DNA of 34,435 nucleotides from Syntrophobacterales bacterium Delta_02 (GCA_001603955.1 LVAA01000050.1:1-34435); one strand, 5' to 3'. Counted from the stretch's first letter, positions 21,552 through 29,853 are shown. Program-made: numbers and translations. The notes: generated from the sequence alone by a model not told the origin.

Positions 21552-22828
21552 TCTTTGTGTATCCTCTCCAGGAACGCCTCGACGCGGGTCTTGATCTGTC
21601 CCGTGTCCTCCTGGGAGTAATCCGTTTCGAGGCGCAGAACGGGGATGCCGGAACCTTCAAGGTCGTTTTCCACGGGGCCGCTTTCGACTATGTAGGGGTG
21701 ACAGAACTGGAGACTGTAATGGACGATCCCCCGGGCGTTGTAGCTACCGAACATTTCCTCGATGTGCTGCAGGCGGGACGGATTCGGGGTGAAGACCGCG
21801 CAATCGATGTTGAAGTATCTCTCGGTGATGGCGTCGAGCAATTCCTCCACACTGGTGCCATCACCGGCGGTGAGCCACCGCGTGCCCCGTTCACCGACGC
21901 AGGATTCTTCGCCCACGATTACGGCCCCGCTCGATTCGACGATAAAGGGCACCTTCCAGTTTGGTACCGCCATCGGGCATCCCGAGATGACAAGGCGGGG
22001 CGTTCCCTTCGGGAACACTCCCTCACCCTTCTTCACACGCTCCTCGAGCTCATCGCAGAGGGCGTTGACGGAAGCGGTGAAGCGCACCGGGTCGTCGTAA
22101 AAGAAGATCTGGTTGACGAGGAGTGCATCGAGGCCGGAGATAGGGGCGGGGTCGGCCTTGCGCAGCTCGGCGAGGCGCTTCACCGCCTGTCTCTTCGCGT
22201 TTGTGACCGCGATCCCTTTCTTCAGGGAATCGAGGGTGATCTGCCTCGCGCTCTTGTCTTCCAGCTTTGCCATGAATGCCCGGTATTCTTCCCGGAGAAG
22301 TTTTTTCCCGGAGTCGCTCTTCATCTGCGGAAGGTCCACGACGTACAGGTCGTTCACCATCGGGGCGAGGATCTCGTAGGACTTCTTCTTGCCATCGCAG
22401 GTGTTCTCGCCGACGACGATGTCGCTTGCCTCAAGGTAAGGGCAGACAAGGCCGCGCTTGAAACCGAAGGCGGATTTGATCAGCGGACAGAGGTTCCTGG
22501 GGACTACCTCTTCAGCGCCCTCAAAGTTGAACTCCGCCCCCGCGCACAGCCCCACCGATATCCCGTCCACCGCCAGGACGAGTTCCTCGGGCACGAAGAC
22601 GCAGTACGAGCCCACGACGATGCGGCCCTGGTCCCGTGCTTCCATGAGTTCCTTGATCCTCAGGCCATGCACCTCGCTCATCACGAAGTCGAAATATTCC
22701 ATCCCCTCGGGACGGTTCTTCTGGGAAAGGAAAATGTCCTGGTATGCGCCGCCGAGGACGGACAGCAGCGCATCGTGGCCCGCAAGGTCAAGGCCCAGAT
22801 CCGACCACATCTGCGTGTAATCTGACAT
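21548..22828 (-). CDS. Double-cubane-cluster-containing anaerobic reductase (YjiM/DCCP family)
   Basis: The protein has 426 residues. The N-terminus (MSDYTQMWSDLGLD, NRPEGMEYFDFVMSEVHGLR) is characteristic of the family named for the double-cubane [8Fe-9S] protein of Carboxydothermus and its E. coli homologue YjiM. Cysteines 76, 95, 114, 129 and 144 plus later ones (SGCPMA, ESCVGE, DCAVF, FCHPY) are candidate cluster ligands. Known members reduce acetylene, azide or hydrazine in vitro; natural substrates are unknown. It is the first gene of the operon, and a structured leader with a terminator hairpin and an anti-Shine-Dalgarno segment lies directly before it. AGGAGG is five bases before the ATG. 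Confidence 0.9.
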   Translation of the reverse strand: MSDYTQMWSDLGLDLAGHDALLSVLGGAYQDIFLSQKNRPEGMEYFDFVMSEVHGLRIKELMEARDQGRIVVGSYCVFVPEELVLAVDGISVGLCAGAEFNFEGAEEVVPRNLCPLIKSAFGFKRGLVCPYLEASDIVVGENTCDGKKKSYEILAPMVNDLYVVDLPQMKSDSGKKLLREEYRAFMAKLEDKSARQITLDSLKKGIAVTNAKRQAVKRLAELRKADPAPISGLDALLVNQIFFYDDPVRFTASVNALCDELEERVKKGEGVFPKGTPRLVISGCPMAVPNWKVPFIVESSGAVIVGEESCVGERGTRWLTAGDGTSVEELLDAITERYFNIDCAVFTPNPSRLQHIEEMFGSYNARGIVHYSLQFCHPYIVESGPVENDLEGSGIPVLRLETDYSQEDTGQIKTRVEAFLERIHKE

Positions 22829-22833
22829 GAAAA

Positions 22834-22968
22834 CCTCCTGAACATAAAAGATCCGGCCGCGGATATCCGCACCGGACCCTTTGAGGAGGCGATCGATAAG
22901 TTAAGGCGGGGAAACCGCGAGCACGGTTGTGACGGGAAACCGCCCGGGCCCCCTGTACACCGCTCAAC
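22834..22968 (-). promoter_or_regulatory. Candidate riboswitch/attenuator leader of the double-cubane operon
   Basis: Read leftwards: GTTGAG (22968-22963) pairs with CTTAAC (22905-22900) to close a 69-nt domain. That domain contains the hairpin CGGGCGGTTTCCCG and a second hairpin AACCG/CGGTT. Next come CCTCCT (22889-22884) and a strong hairpin TCCGG..GCGGA/TCCGC..CCGGA (22876-22852) followed by TTTT. The Shine-Dalgarno AGGAGG (22839-22834) is exactly complementary to CCTCCT. An equivalent leader precedes the hdrA operon (29854-29992), with matching base-pair changes in P1, the terminator stem and the anti-Shine-Dalgarno. The ligand is unknown and I cannot match it to a known riboswitch class; a Moco/Wco-type RNA should be excluded by covariance search. 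Confidence 0.72.
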
Positions 22969-22994
22969 CCAATGGAATGAATATGTTCGTTCTT

Positions 22995-23040
22995 CTGTAC
23001 ATAGTCTTTCTGGCTATTTTTGAAATAATGTAACTGAATG
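22995..23040 (-). promoter_or_regulatory. Conserved upstream promoter/operator block
   Basis: TATTTCAAAAATAGCC and, 6 bases on, CTATGTACAG are shared, with small changes, with the region at 30018-30060 upstream of the second leader (TATTATTCAAAAAGGC, then ATATGTACAG). TATGTA could be the -10 element; no good -35 is seen at normal spacing, so an activator or an alternative sigma factor is possible. The box is about 25 to 35 bases before the leader domain. Confidence 0.45.
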
Positions 23041-23088
23041 GGCTTTACAATGTCAAGAATTGTGCGGACGGGGAGCGACCGGGACGTG

Positions 23089-25179
23089 TCATTCCCGGGC
23101 GATCCGGGCAAGAAGACAGCGGCCGCCCGGGAATCCGCTGATGGGATCGAGACACGCGTCGTCGGTGAGTATATTCGCGTTGGCCTCATCCCAGCCGTGA
23201 GACATCGAAACAACTCCGGGGAGTATTGACGGGGTGTATCTTGCCCTGATCTCGATGCCCCCTCTTAGCGTTTCGACCAGGACCATGTCGCCATCCTTCA
23301 GCCCGAGACCGTCCGCCGTGGAGGGATGGATCTCGACGTACGGCTCCGGGACGCGGGTCCGAAGGGAGTCGACATTGCGGAAGCGGGAATGGAGATATTC
23401 GAGCCTTCGGGCGCCGGTTGTGAGCACGAGGGGGAAGAGGGATGCCACATGCGGGGTCGAAAGGGGGCTCTCGGCGGGCTCGGCATAGGAAGGGACCGGG
23501 TCGTAACCGTGGCGCTCCAGGAGGCCCGAATAGATCTCCACTTTGCCCGAATCAGTGTTGAAGCCTTCCTTTTCGTATTTCTTAGCCGTCCAGCGGTAAT
23601 AATTGTAGCCTTCCGGCATGTCTCTCAGGTCATCGTACGTGAGTTCCAGGGCCTGAAGCCGGAAGGTAATGGCCTCCTCTTCCGTGCTCCAGGGAAAAAA
23701 ATCCGAATGGCCCATGCGGACCGCGATCTCCCTCCATATCTCCCAGTGTGTGGGCAATCCCCCATCATTGCATATCTTCGGGGCGAGCCCGATCCGGGGC
23801 TCGAGAGAAAGGTGGGAACTCTCCCACAGCTCGTCGCCGCCGAGGAAGGACGCGCAGGGCAGGACAAGATGGGCCTGCCTTGCCGTTGCCGTCATGACGG
23901 GGTCGATGACAGCCAGGAATTCGAGTTTTGACAGCGCCTCCCGGACCCGCCGGGCATTGGGCCAGGTGAGCACGGGATTGCTTCCGGCCACCACGAGGCC
24001 TTTCAACGGATATGGTTTCTCCTCCAGGATGGCGCGGGCGTAGAGATTGGCCTGCGCGTTTCGCGAGATCCTGTGGAAGAGCGGATACTCATCGGCGCCG
24101 ATAGCCTGTTTCACTCCGCTCAGCGGAGGCAGTTGCAGATCCGAGAGCGGTGCCTCGTTGAGGAAGACGGCGCCGCCGGCGATATCAAGATTGCCCGTGA
24201 TCGCCTGAAGAGCGGCGACGCCGCGGGCGGCTTGAAAACCGTTTGTGCTCAGTTCGACAGCCACGCCCAGGGATATGCAGGCGGCCGGTGCCGACGCGAA
24301 AAGCCGGGCGGCCTCCTGTACCTGTCCTGCCGGTACCCGGGTGATCCTCTCGACCTCCTCCGGGGGGTATGCCTCAACAGCCTGACAAAGCGCGTCAAAA
24401 CCAACCGTCCATCTTTCGACAAAATCCTTGTCGTAGAGCTGCTCCCTGACTATCACGTGAAGGAAGCCCAGGGCCAGGGCGCCGTCCGTGCCGGGCCTCA
24501 GCTGGAGATGAAGGTCCGCCTTTTCGGCAAGCGGCATCCTTCTCGGGTCTATGACGATGAGCGCACACCCCCGTTTTCTTGCCTCGGCGATCTCGTTGAC
24601 GAGGGAAGGGGCGGATGAGCCCGGGTTCTTCCCCCACAGGACAATACATTTGCTCCGCGCGTAATCACCGATGGGCATCTTGCCGAAGGTGACCATATTG
24701 GCCATCGATTTGGATTCGTAGCAATGGCTGCCGCAGGTCGAGAAATTGGGTGTGCCGTAGAGGGCGCAGAAACGTTCGGCGTAGGGCAGGAACTCCTTTC
24801 CCACCCCTGCATGTCCCACGTGGACCGCCAGCGCCTCGGGCCCATATTTCCTTCCTATTCTGTCCAGCTCTTGCGAAAGGACCGCGAAGGCCTCGTCCCA
24901 CGATATCTCTTCCCAGGCGCCGGACCCCGCTCTCCTCACCGGATGCGGCAGTCGGTCCGGCGTTCTGAACATTTCCGGCAGGGCGCGTGCCTTGGGGCAG
25001 ATGTGGCCCCTGCTTACCGGGTGTTCTGAATCGCCTTCGGTGGCGGAGAGCTCCCCGTTCACCAGCTTGAGCGTCATCCCGCACGTGCCGCTGCAGATAC
25101 CGCAAACGGTGCGGTTGCCGGTGAATTCTTCCGGCCTTTCGCCGGGGGACCAGGGAGCCGGTTGATCTGAATATGTCAT
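23089..25179 (-). CDS. Cytoplasmic molybdopterin (Mo/W-bisPGD) oxidoreductase
   Basis: The protein has 696 residues. N-terminal cysteines 26, 29, 33 and 61 (CGICSGTC, then GHICPKA) bind one [4Fe-4S] cluster. Cys153 in STCGSHCYESKSMAN is at the place of the metal-ligating Cys/Sec of formate dehydrogenases. WGKNPGSSAPS, VIDPRRMPLAEKADLHL, GTDGALALGFLHV and a C-terminal molydopterin-binding domain (LTTGARRLEYLHSRFRN) complete the DMSO-reductase family plan. There is no Tat signal, so it works in the cytoplasm. It is shorter than most formate dehydrogenases; formate, thiosulfate/polysulfide, or a hydratase/transhydroxylase-type reaction are all possible. It overlaps the TusA-like gene by four bases and closes the hdrA operon. 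Confidence 0.87.
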   Translation of the reverse strand: MTYSDQPAPWSPGERPEEFTGNRTVCGICSGTCGMTLKLVNGELSATEGDSEHPVSRGHICPKARALPEMFRTPDRLPHPVRRAGSGAWEEISWDEAFAVLSQELDRIGRKYGPEALAVHVGHAGVGKEFLPYAERFCALYGTPNFSTCGSHCYESKSMANMVTFGKMPIGDYARSKCIVLWGKNPGSSAPSLVNEIAEARKRGCALIVIDPRRMPLAEKADLHLQLRPGTDGALALGFLHVIVREQLYDKDFVERWTVGFDALCQAVEAYPPEEVERITRVPAGQVQEAARLFASAPAACISLGVAVELSTNGFQAARGVAALQAITGNLDIAGGAVFLNEAPLSDLQLPPLSGVKQAIGADEYPLFHRISRNAQANLYARAILEEKPYPLKGLVVAGSNPVLTWPNARRVREALSKLEFLAVIDPVMTATARQAHLVLPCASFLGGDELWESSHLSLEPRIGLAPKICNDGGLPTHWEIWREIAVRMGHSDFFPWSTEEEAITFRLQALELTYDDLRDMPEGYNYYRWTAKKYEKEGFNTDSGKVEIYSGLLERHGYDPVPSYAEPAESPLSTPHVASLFPLVLTTGARRLEYLHSRFRNVDSLRTRVPEPYVEIHPSTADGLGLKDGDMVLVETLRGGIEIRARYTPSILPGVVSMSHGWDEANANILTDDACLDPISGFPGGRCLLARIARE

Positions 25180-25451
25180 GACCCGTCGTTCCTCTCGCTG
25201 CCGCTCTTTTGGGACCCGCAGGCGTGTGCCGCGGCGTTCCGTCCTCTTCTTAACCTTATCGAGTAGACACCTCCCGGCTCCTCAACGATCTCTATCGCTG
25301 ATCCCGTGTGCATGGCCAGGACCCGGATGTTCTCCAGGGACTCCCGGGTATCCACGATGATCGTGGCCTCATCATGCAATTCGAGGGATCGCCTCGCAAG
25401 GAGGACCGGTTGAGCGCAACCCAGGCCCTTCGCGTCTATAACGTCAGTCAT
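25176..25451 (-). CDS. TusA/YedF-like sulfur-carrier family protein
   Basis: The protein has 91 residues. DVIDAKGLGCAQPVLLARR is the TusA-type motif around the sulfur-carrying Cys10; the usual CPxP is here CAQP, so the first proline is replaced by alanine. The rest (TIIVDTRESLENIRVLA, SAIEIVEEPGGVYSIRL) follows the two-layer TusA fold. A basic C-terminal tail includes one more Cys (HACGSQ). TusA proteins carry persulfide sulfur, for example to molybdoenzymes or Hdr-like sulfur pathways. Here the coupling to a molybdo-enzyme gene (ATGA overlap) suggests sulfuration of its cofactor or sulfur transfer as part of the reaction. ATG 25451 gives the family's normal start. Confidence 0.82.
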   Translation of the reverse strand: MTDVIDAKGLGCAQPVLLARRSLELHDEATIIVDTRESLENIRVLAMHTGSAIEIVEEPGGVYSIRLRRGRNAAAHACGSQKSGSERNDGS

Positions 25452-25512
25452 CGTATGCTCTTTGTCCCCGGGCGAGCCGGGCAACGGGCCGGGTACGTTT
25501 TGGGATCACGTC

Positions 25513-26373
25513 TCACCCGGCGACGGGACTGCTTTTTCCCGCGCCTTCCTTTCCCTTTCTGACGATGGCCCTCTTCTCCTCCGGAAGAGGCGGGGGAACG
25601 GGTTCGCCGACGATCCTTGTCACGGCGCCGAACCTCTCCGGACAGGCCGTCAGGCACGTGCCGCACCGTATGCACTTGTCCTGGTCGATCACGTGGACCT
25701 GGTTCTTTGCGCTGATGATCGCGTCCGCCGGGCATCTGAGGGCGCAGGTCGTGCACGCCTGGCACTTGTCCGGATCGATCCAGTACGACGGCGCCTCCCG
25801 GACGAGGGCGTCTATCTCCTCAGAGGTGTAAAGCTTCGTGTAATCCTCGTTTATGTCGTGGAGAGCGAGCTTCTTCATCTTCTCCAGTTTTATGTAGGGA
25901 ACGAGTTTTGCGATCTTCTCGATCCGCGCGTTGAGTTCCGCCGTCTCCAACCCCTCGCTCTTTCCGAGAGGCCCCAGTTCCTCTATCTCCCGGGCGAACT
26001 CGTTCATGATGTTGGCAAAGCGGATCCCCTCGCCGGCGGAGACCCATTCGAGGCGCAATCTCTTCGGGTTTATGCCGATGTTTTCGAGGAGCTTCTTGCA
26101 GAGGTTCACCATGCTCATCGCGTCGTAATTGCCCTCGGGGTTGTAATGGCAGTCATTGATGTGGCAGCCGCCGACAAACATCCCGTCCACTCCGTTGGCG
26201 AAAGCGAGGAGTATGTGCTTGAGGTCGACCCTTCCGGAGCACATCACCCGTATCAATCTTATGTACGTGGGGTATTGAAAACGGGAGACCCCGCAAAGAT
26301 CGGCCCCTCCGTAACAGCACCAGTTGCATATGATGCCCAACATCTTCGGTTTGAATTGCCCTTCTGAACTCAT
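25513..26373 (-). CDS. MvhD/FlpD-type hydrogenase iron-sulfur subunit fused to a 2[4Fe-4S] ferredoxin
   Basis: The protein has 286 residues. The first 150 residues are an MvhD/FlpD domain (ICNWCCYGGADLCGVSR, IRLIRVMCSGRVDLKHIL, FVGGCHINDCHYNPEGNYDA) that binds a [2Fe-2S] cluster and hands electrons to HdrA. After a helical linker come two [4Fe-4S] motifs, CQACTTCALRCP and CIRCGTCLTACP. This would shuttle electrons between HdrA, encoded 58 bases upstream, and the molybdo-enzyme encoded downstream. GGGAGG precedes the ATG. The proline- and lysine-rich tail is probably disordered. No NiFe-hydrogenase genes are present, so 'hydrogenase subunit' is only the family name. Confidence 0.9.
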   Translation of the reverse strand: MSSEGQFKPKMLGIICNWCCYGGADLCGVSRFQYPTYIRLIRVMCSGRVDLKHILLAFANGVDGMFVGGCHINDCHYNPEGNYDAMSMVNLCKKLLENIGINPKRLRLEWVSAGEGIRFANIMNEFAREIEELGPLGKSEGLETAELNARIEKIAKLVPYIKLEKMKKLALHDINEDYTKLYTSEEIDALVREAPSYWIDPDKCQACTTCALRCPADAIISAKNQVHVIDQDKCIRCGTCLTACPERFGAVTRIVGEPVPPPLPEEKRAIVRKGKEGAGKSSPVAG

Positions 26374-26431
26374 CCTGTCTTACCTCCCTGATATCTTATC
26401 CTGTATTCGAGCGGCATGCTGATATACTCTC

Positions 26432-29400
26432 TCAAGCATTTCCCACCGCCGTATCTTCCTGTTCCATGATGTCGCCCTTGTGGAGCCCCGCGAGTATCTG
26501 GCTGAATATCTCCTCATCGGTGTAGTGCTTGAGCTGGATCGCCCCTGTCGGGCACTTCGAGTTGCAAAGGCCGCATCCCTTGCAGAGAACGGGAATGACC
26601 TCGGCCTTCCTTCCCTGTTTTGTCTCGCGAAGCTCGATCGCGTTGTAGGTGCAGGCCGGGGCACAGGCCCCGCATCCCATGCACTGCTTTTCGTTGACGG
26701 CGCACACGGAGCCGGAGGCCACCACGGTATCGTTGGCGAGAAGGGTCAGGGCACGGCCCGCGGCCCCGTACGCCTGGCTTATCGCCTCGGACATGAGCTT
26801 CGGGTAATGGGCCGTCCCGCAGAGATAGACCCCTTCCGCGGCAAAATCGACGGGCCGCAGCTTGACGTGGGCCTCCTGGCAGAAGCCGTCGGGCCCGAGG
26901 GCTACCTTGAAGAGCTTGGAGACCTCCTGGCTTGCCGCCGAGGGGATGATGGCCGCCGCCAGAACAACCAGGTCGGCATCGAGCTCGACACCTTTCCCGA
27001 GGATGTAGTCGGGGGCCGTCACCTTGAGGACGTCGCGTCCGTCTTCCGCCTTGCCGGGTTCGACCAGCGGCTTCATGTCCGGCTCGTAGCGGATGAACCT
27101 CACTCCTTTTCCCGCAGCCTCCCGGTAATAGTCCTCCTTGAAGCCGTACGTCCGTACGTCCCGGAAGAGGACGCAGACATCCATATCGGGGTTTCTTTCC
27201 TTCAGGAGAAGGGCGTTCTTGATGGACTCGCTGCAGCATATCCTGCTGCAGTAGTTCCTCTCCTCGTTCCTGCAGCCCACGCACTGGATCATGACGGCGC
27301 TCTTCGCGCCGAGGACCTTTTCATCACCTGCTGCGATCCTTTCCTCCAGTTCCAGGTGGTTCATCACCCTGCTGTCGTCTCCGTAAAGGTATTCCGTCGG
27401 CGTGTACAGGTCGGCGCCTATCGCGATGACGGTGGCACCGTGCTTTATCTCGACGGTCCCGCGGCCCGACTGTATCTTCGTCACGAAGTTGCCGACGTAG
27501 CCGGTGGCCTCCGGGATGACGGCACCGGTGTAAACGTGTATCATGGGATGGTTGTAAACCTTCGCGATAAGGTCTTTGAGGAACGCCTGTACGTCGAGTC
27601 CCTCGAGGGTGTAGTGGAGTTTCCGCACCATCCCTCCCAGTTCCTTTTCCTTCTCCACCAGCCAGACCTCGTGCCCCTGCTTCGCGATGGACAGGGCGCT
27701 CGTCATGCCCGAGATCCCGCCTCCCACCACCAGGGCCCTCTTGTCGACGGGCAGGTCGAACTCCTGGAGGGGTTCAAGGTGGCAGGCCCTCGCCACGGAC
27801 ATCCTGATGATGTCCTTCGCCTTCTGGGTGGCCGCCTCCTTTTCCTTCGAATGGACCCAGGAGCAGTGCTCCCTGATGTTCGCCATGTCGTAGTAGTACT
27901 GGTTGATCCCCGCCTCGCGCAGGGTGTCCCTGAAGAGCGGCTCGTGCGTTCTCGGGGTGCAGGCGGCAACGATGACCCTGTTGAGGCCTCTTTCCTCGAT
28001 GTCCTTCGCGAGCATTGCCGCTGCCTCGGTGGAACAGATGAAAAGGCTCTCCTCGGCGTGAACGACGTTGGGGAGCGTAAGGGAGTATGCCACCGTTTCG
28101 GGCACGTTCACTATCCTTCCGATATTGGCGCCGCAGTGGCACACGTAGACCCCTATCTTCGGCTCCTCAGCGGAGACGTCCCTTTCCTCGGGATAGACCC
28201 GCTCTTTCGAGAGGTTGCCCCGCCTGTAGGAGAGGATCTCTCCGCAGAGAGACCCCGCCCCGCTGGCGCTCAGGACCGATTCCGGTATGTCCATGGGCCC
28301 CTGGAAGGCGCCGCTGACGAATATCCCCGGGCGGGTCGTCAGGAGCGGATTGGCAGGGCTTATCTTGCAGAATCCATGGGAGTTGAGCTCGATGCCGAAG
28401 GCGTCCGCGATACCCTTGAGATTGGCGGGCGGCGCGAGACCGACGGAGAGCACCACCATGTCGAACTCCTCTTCCTTCACCCCGTCGTCGGGGGTTGAAT
28501 ACCTTACGGTCACGTTCTTCGTCACCGGGTCTTCGCGTTCTATGGAAACATAACTTCTGATGAACCGTACGCCCGGGAGGTTCTCCGTTCTCTGGTAGAA
28601 CCGCTCGAAGTCCTTGCCGTAGGAGCGGATGTCGTTGTGGAATATGGTGCACCTGGCGCCGTCGTCGTGGTCCTTCGTGAGGATGACCTGCTTCTGGGTG
28701 TAGGTGCAGCACACCGCCGAGCAGTAGCTGTTGCCGCCCTCGGTGACCTGCCGGGAACCTACGCAGTGTATCCACGCTATGTTGTGCGGGTGTTTCCTGT
28801 CTGAGGCCCGCAGTATCTCCCCCTCGTAGGGCCCCGTGGCGCACAGGAGCCTTTCGTAGTCGAGGGCGTTGACGACGTTCGTGAAATCGCCGTAGTGGTA
28901 TTCTTCCCGCTGGCGGGCGTCGAAGGGCTCGATGCCCGGCGAGAGGATGATGGCCCCCACCTTTATCTCCATCTTTTCCGGTTTCTGGTCGAAGTTTATC
29001 GCATGCGTTTTGCAGGCCGCCTCGCAGATCCGGCATTTCCCTTCCTTCAGGTAGAGGCAGCTCTCATCCACGTAGGTCACAAGGGGGATGGCCTGAGCGA
29101 AGTAGATGTGAATGGCCTTGTTGTTCGAGATGCCCTGGTTGAACCGGTCGGGGTACTTGACGGGGCAGTATTCAACGCACACGGTGCAGCCGGTGCACTT
29201 GGTCTCGTCCACGTACCTCGGTTTCCTGATCACCGTCACCGTGAAATCCCCCGCCTCCCCCTCGACCTTCTCCACCTCGGAGTAGGTGAGCATCTCTATG
29301 TTGGGATGCCTCTTGCATTCGACGAACTTGGGGGACTCGATGCACATGGAGCAGTCGTTGGTGGGAAATGTCTTGTCGAGATGCGCCATCTTGCCGCCGA

Positions 29401-29542
29401 CGGTCGGCGATTTCTCCACAAAGTAGACCTTGAATCCCGCGGTGCCGAGGTCGAGCGCGGCCTGTATGCCGCTGATACCCCCGCCGACGATCATGACGTC
29501 ACCGAAATTACCCTGTCCTTTTTCCAAGAGTTCTTTTTTCAC
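26432..29542 (-). CDS. hdrA: Tandem HdrA-like FAD/iron-sulfur protein
   Basis: The protein has 1036 residues, roughly two HdrA units. Unit 1: FAD site DVMIVGGGISGIQAALDLG, the HdrA hallmark TNDCSMCIESPKFVECKRH and ferredoxin motifs CTGCTVCVEYCP and CRICEAACKTH. Unit 2, after VCHCGANIGRIVNVPE: ALVVGGGISGMTSALSIA with CCTPRTHEP-like and HCSWVH segments. The C-terminus adds CMGCGACAPACT and CKGCGLCNSKCP. HdrA proteins are the flavin-based electron-bifurcating cores of heterodisulfide-reductase complexes. No HdrB/HdrC genes follow, so this unit serves the MvhD-ferredoxin protein and the molybdo-enzyme. I start at GTG 29542 (GAGGTG six bases upstream); the open frame upstream runs through leader and pseudogene sequence. 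Confidence 0.9.
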   Translation of the reverse strand: MKKELLEKGQGNFGDVMIVGGGISGIQAALDLGTAGFKVYFVEKSPTVGGKMAHLDKTFPTNDCSMCIESPKFVECKRHPNIEMLTYSEVEKVEGEAGDFTVTVIRKPRYVDETKCTGCTVCVEYCPVKYPDRFNQGISNNKAIHIYFAQAIPLVTYVDESCLYLKEGKCRICEAACKTHAINFDQKPEKMEIKVGAIILSPGIEPFDARQREEYHYGDFTNVVNALDYERLLCATGPYEGEILRASDRKHPHNIAWIHCVGSRQVTEGGNSYCSAVCCTYTQKQVILTKDHDDGARCTIFHNDIRSYGKDFERFYQRTENLPGVRFIRSYVSIEREDPVTKNVTVRYSTPDDGVKEEEFDMVVLSVGLAPPANLKGIADAFGIELNSHGFCKISPANPLLTTRPGIFVSGAFQGPMDIPESVLSASGAGSLCGEILSYRRGNLSKERVYPEERDVSAEEPKIGVYVCHCGANIGRIVNVPETVAYSLTLPNVVHAEESLFICSTEAAAMLAKDIEERGLNRVIVAACTPRTHEPLFRDTLREAGINQYYYDMANIREHCSWVHSKEKEAATQKAKDIIRMSVARACHLEPLQEFDLPVDKRALVVGGGISGMTSALSIAKQGHEVWLVEKEKELGGMVRKLHYTLEGLDVQAFLKDLIAKVYNHPMIHVYTGAVIPEATGYVGNFVTKIQSGRGTVEIKHGATVIAIGADLYTPTEYLYGDDSRVMNHLELEERIAAGDEKVLGAKSAVMIQCVGCRNEERNYCSRICCSESIKNALLLKERNPDMDVCVLFRDVRTYGFKEDYYREAAGKGVRFIRYEPDMKPLVEPGKAEDGRDVLKVTAPDYILGKGVELDADLVVLAAAIIPSAASQEVSKLFKVALGPDGFCQEAHVKLRPVDFAAEGVYLCGTAHYPKLMSEAISQAYGAAGRALTLLANDTVVASGSVCAVNEKQCMGCGACAPACTYNAIELRETKQGRKAEVIPVLCKGCGLCNSKCPTGAIQLKHYTDEEIFSQILAGLHKGDIMEQEDTAVGNA

Positions 29543-29629
29543 TTCTGTCACCTCATACAAGAATATTGTGCCCGTAAGACCCGGGTTATGTTCAAAACAC
29601 GTCCGAACCGCGCGCCGCCGCTCTAGACC

Positions 29630-29717
29630 CCGGGAAGAAGAAGGGATTTCGGGGCGCAGCGACAGTGGACGCGACCACAACGGGAAGCCGCACGGGTCCC
29701 CGATAAGCTCCTCAATG
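29630..29717 (-). promoter_or_regulatory. Degenerate third copy of the leader domain
   Basis: Read leftwards, TTGAGGAGCTTATCGGGGAC and CCGTGCGGCTTCCCGTTGTG align with the aptamer part of the leader at 29922-29992 (TTGAGGAACATATCGGGAGC, CCGGGTGGTTTCCCGTTGTG). The 3' pairing partner CTTAACC and the terminator stem are lost, although CCCGGGGTC remains. It is probably a relic, directly upstream of hdrA. Confidence 0.55.
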
Positions 29718-29729
29718 CCTCGCTCGTTC

Positions 29730-29850
29730 CTGCCGGTTGCCCCGGGAAAGAGAGACGTCCCGGCGGACACCGAAAGGACCGGAAGGAAGCACGTCGTTGG
29801 TCTTGAGATCAGGATCCGGACCCGACCACGTCCGTGGGCGTATCCGGCAT
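29730..29850 (-). pseudogene. Decayed 5' fragment of a third double-cubane reductase gene
   Basis: Starting at ATG 29850, directly behind the leader and its Shine-Dalgarno GGGGAGG, the DNA matches the first 120 bases of the intact reductase gene at 22828: GTGGTCGGGTCCGG against GTGGTCGGATCTGG, and GACGTCTCTCTTTCCCGG and AACCG against GACATTTTCCTTTCCCAG and AACCG. Frameshifts and a TGA after 13 codons prevent translation. It ends where the degenerate leader copy begins, so most of the gene has been deleted. The 13-codon remnant could still be translated as a leader peptide. Confidence 0.6.
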
Positions 29851-29853
29851 GAA

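Noticed and set aside
19479-22828. Benzoyl-CoA reductase (BcrABCD) operon
   Set aside because: There is only one activase-type subunit where BcrA and BcrD would both be needed, and the first reductase's N-terminus fits the YjiM/double-cubane family better. Related chemistry cannot be excluded.
22834-22968. Cobalamin, SAM, THF, fluoride or c-di-GMP riboswitch
   Set aside because: None of the conserved core sequences I know for these classes is present in either leader copy. A Moco/Wco RNA is not excluded but its GCCUCC/GGAAA arrangement is not evident.
23089-25179. Selenocysteine-containing formate dehydrogenase
   Set aside because: The expected metal-ligand position is an ordinary Cys codon (Cys153), and no in-frame TGA interrupts the gene.
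26480-28498. Long plus-strand open frame opposite hdrA
   Set aside because: It is antisense of the well-conserved HdrA protein, without motifs of its own or a ribosome site.
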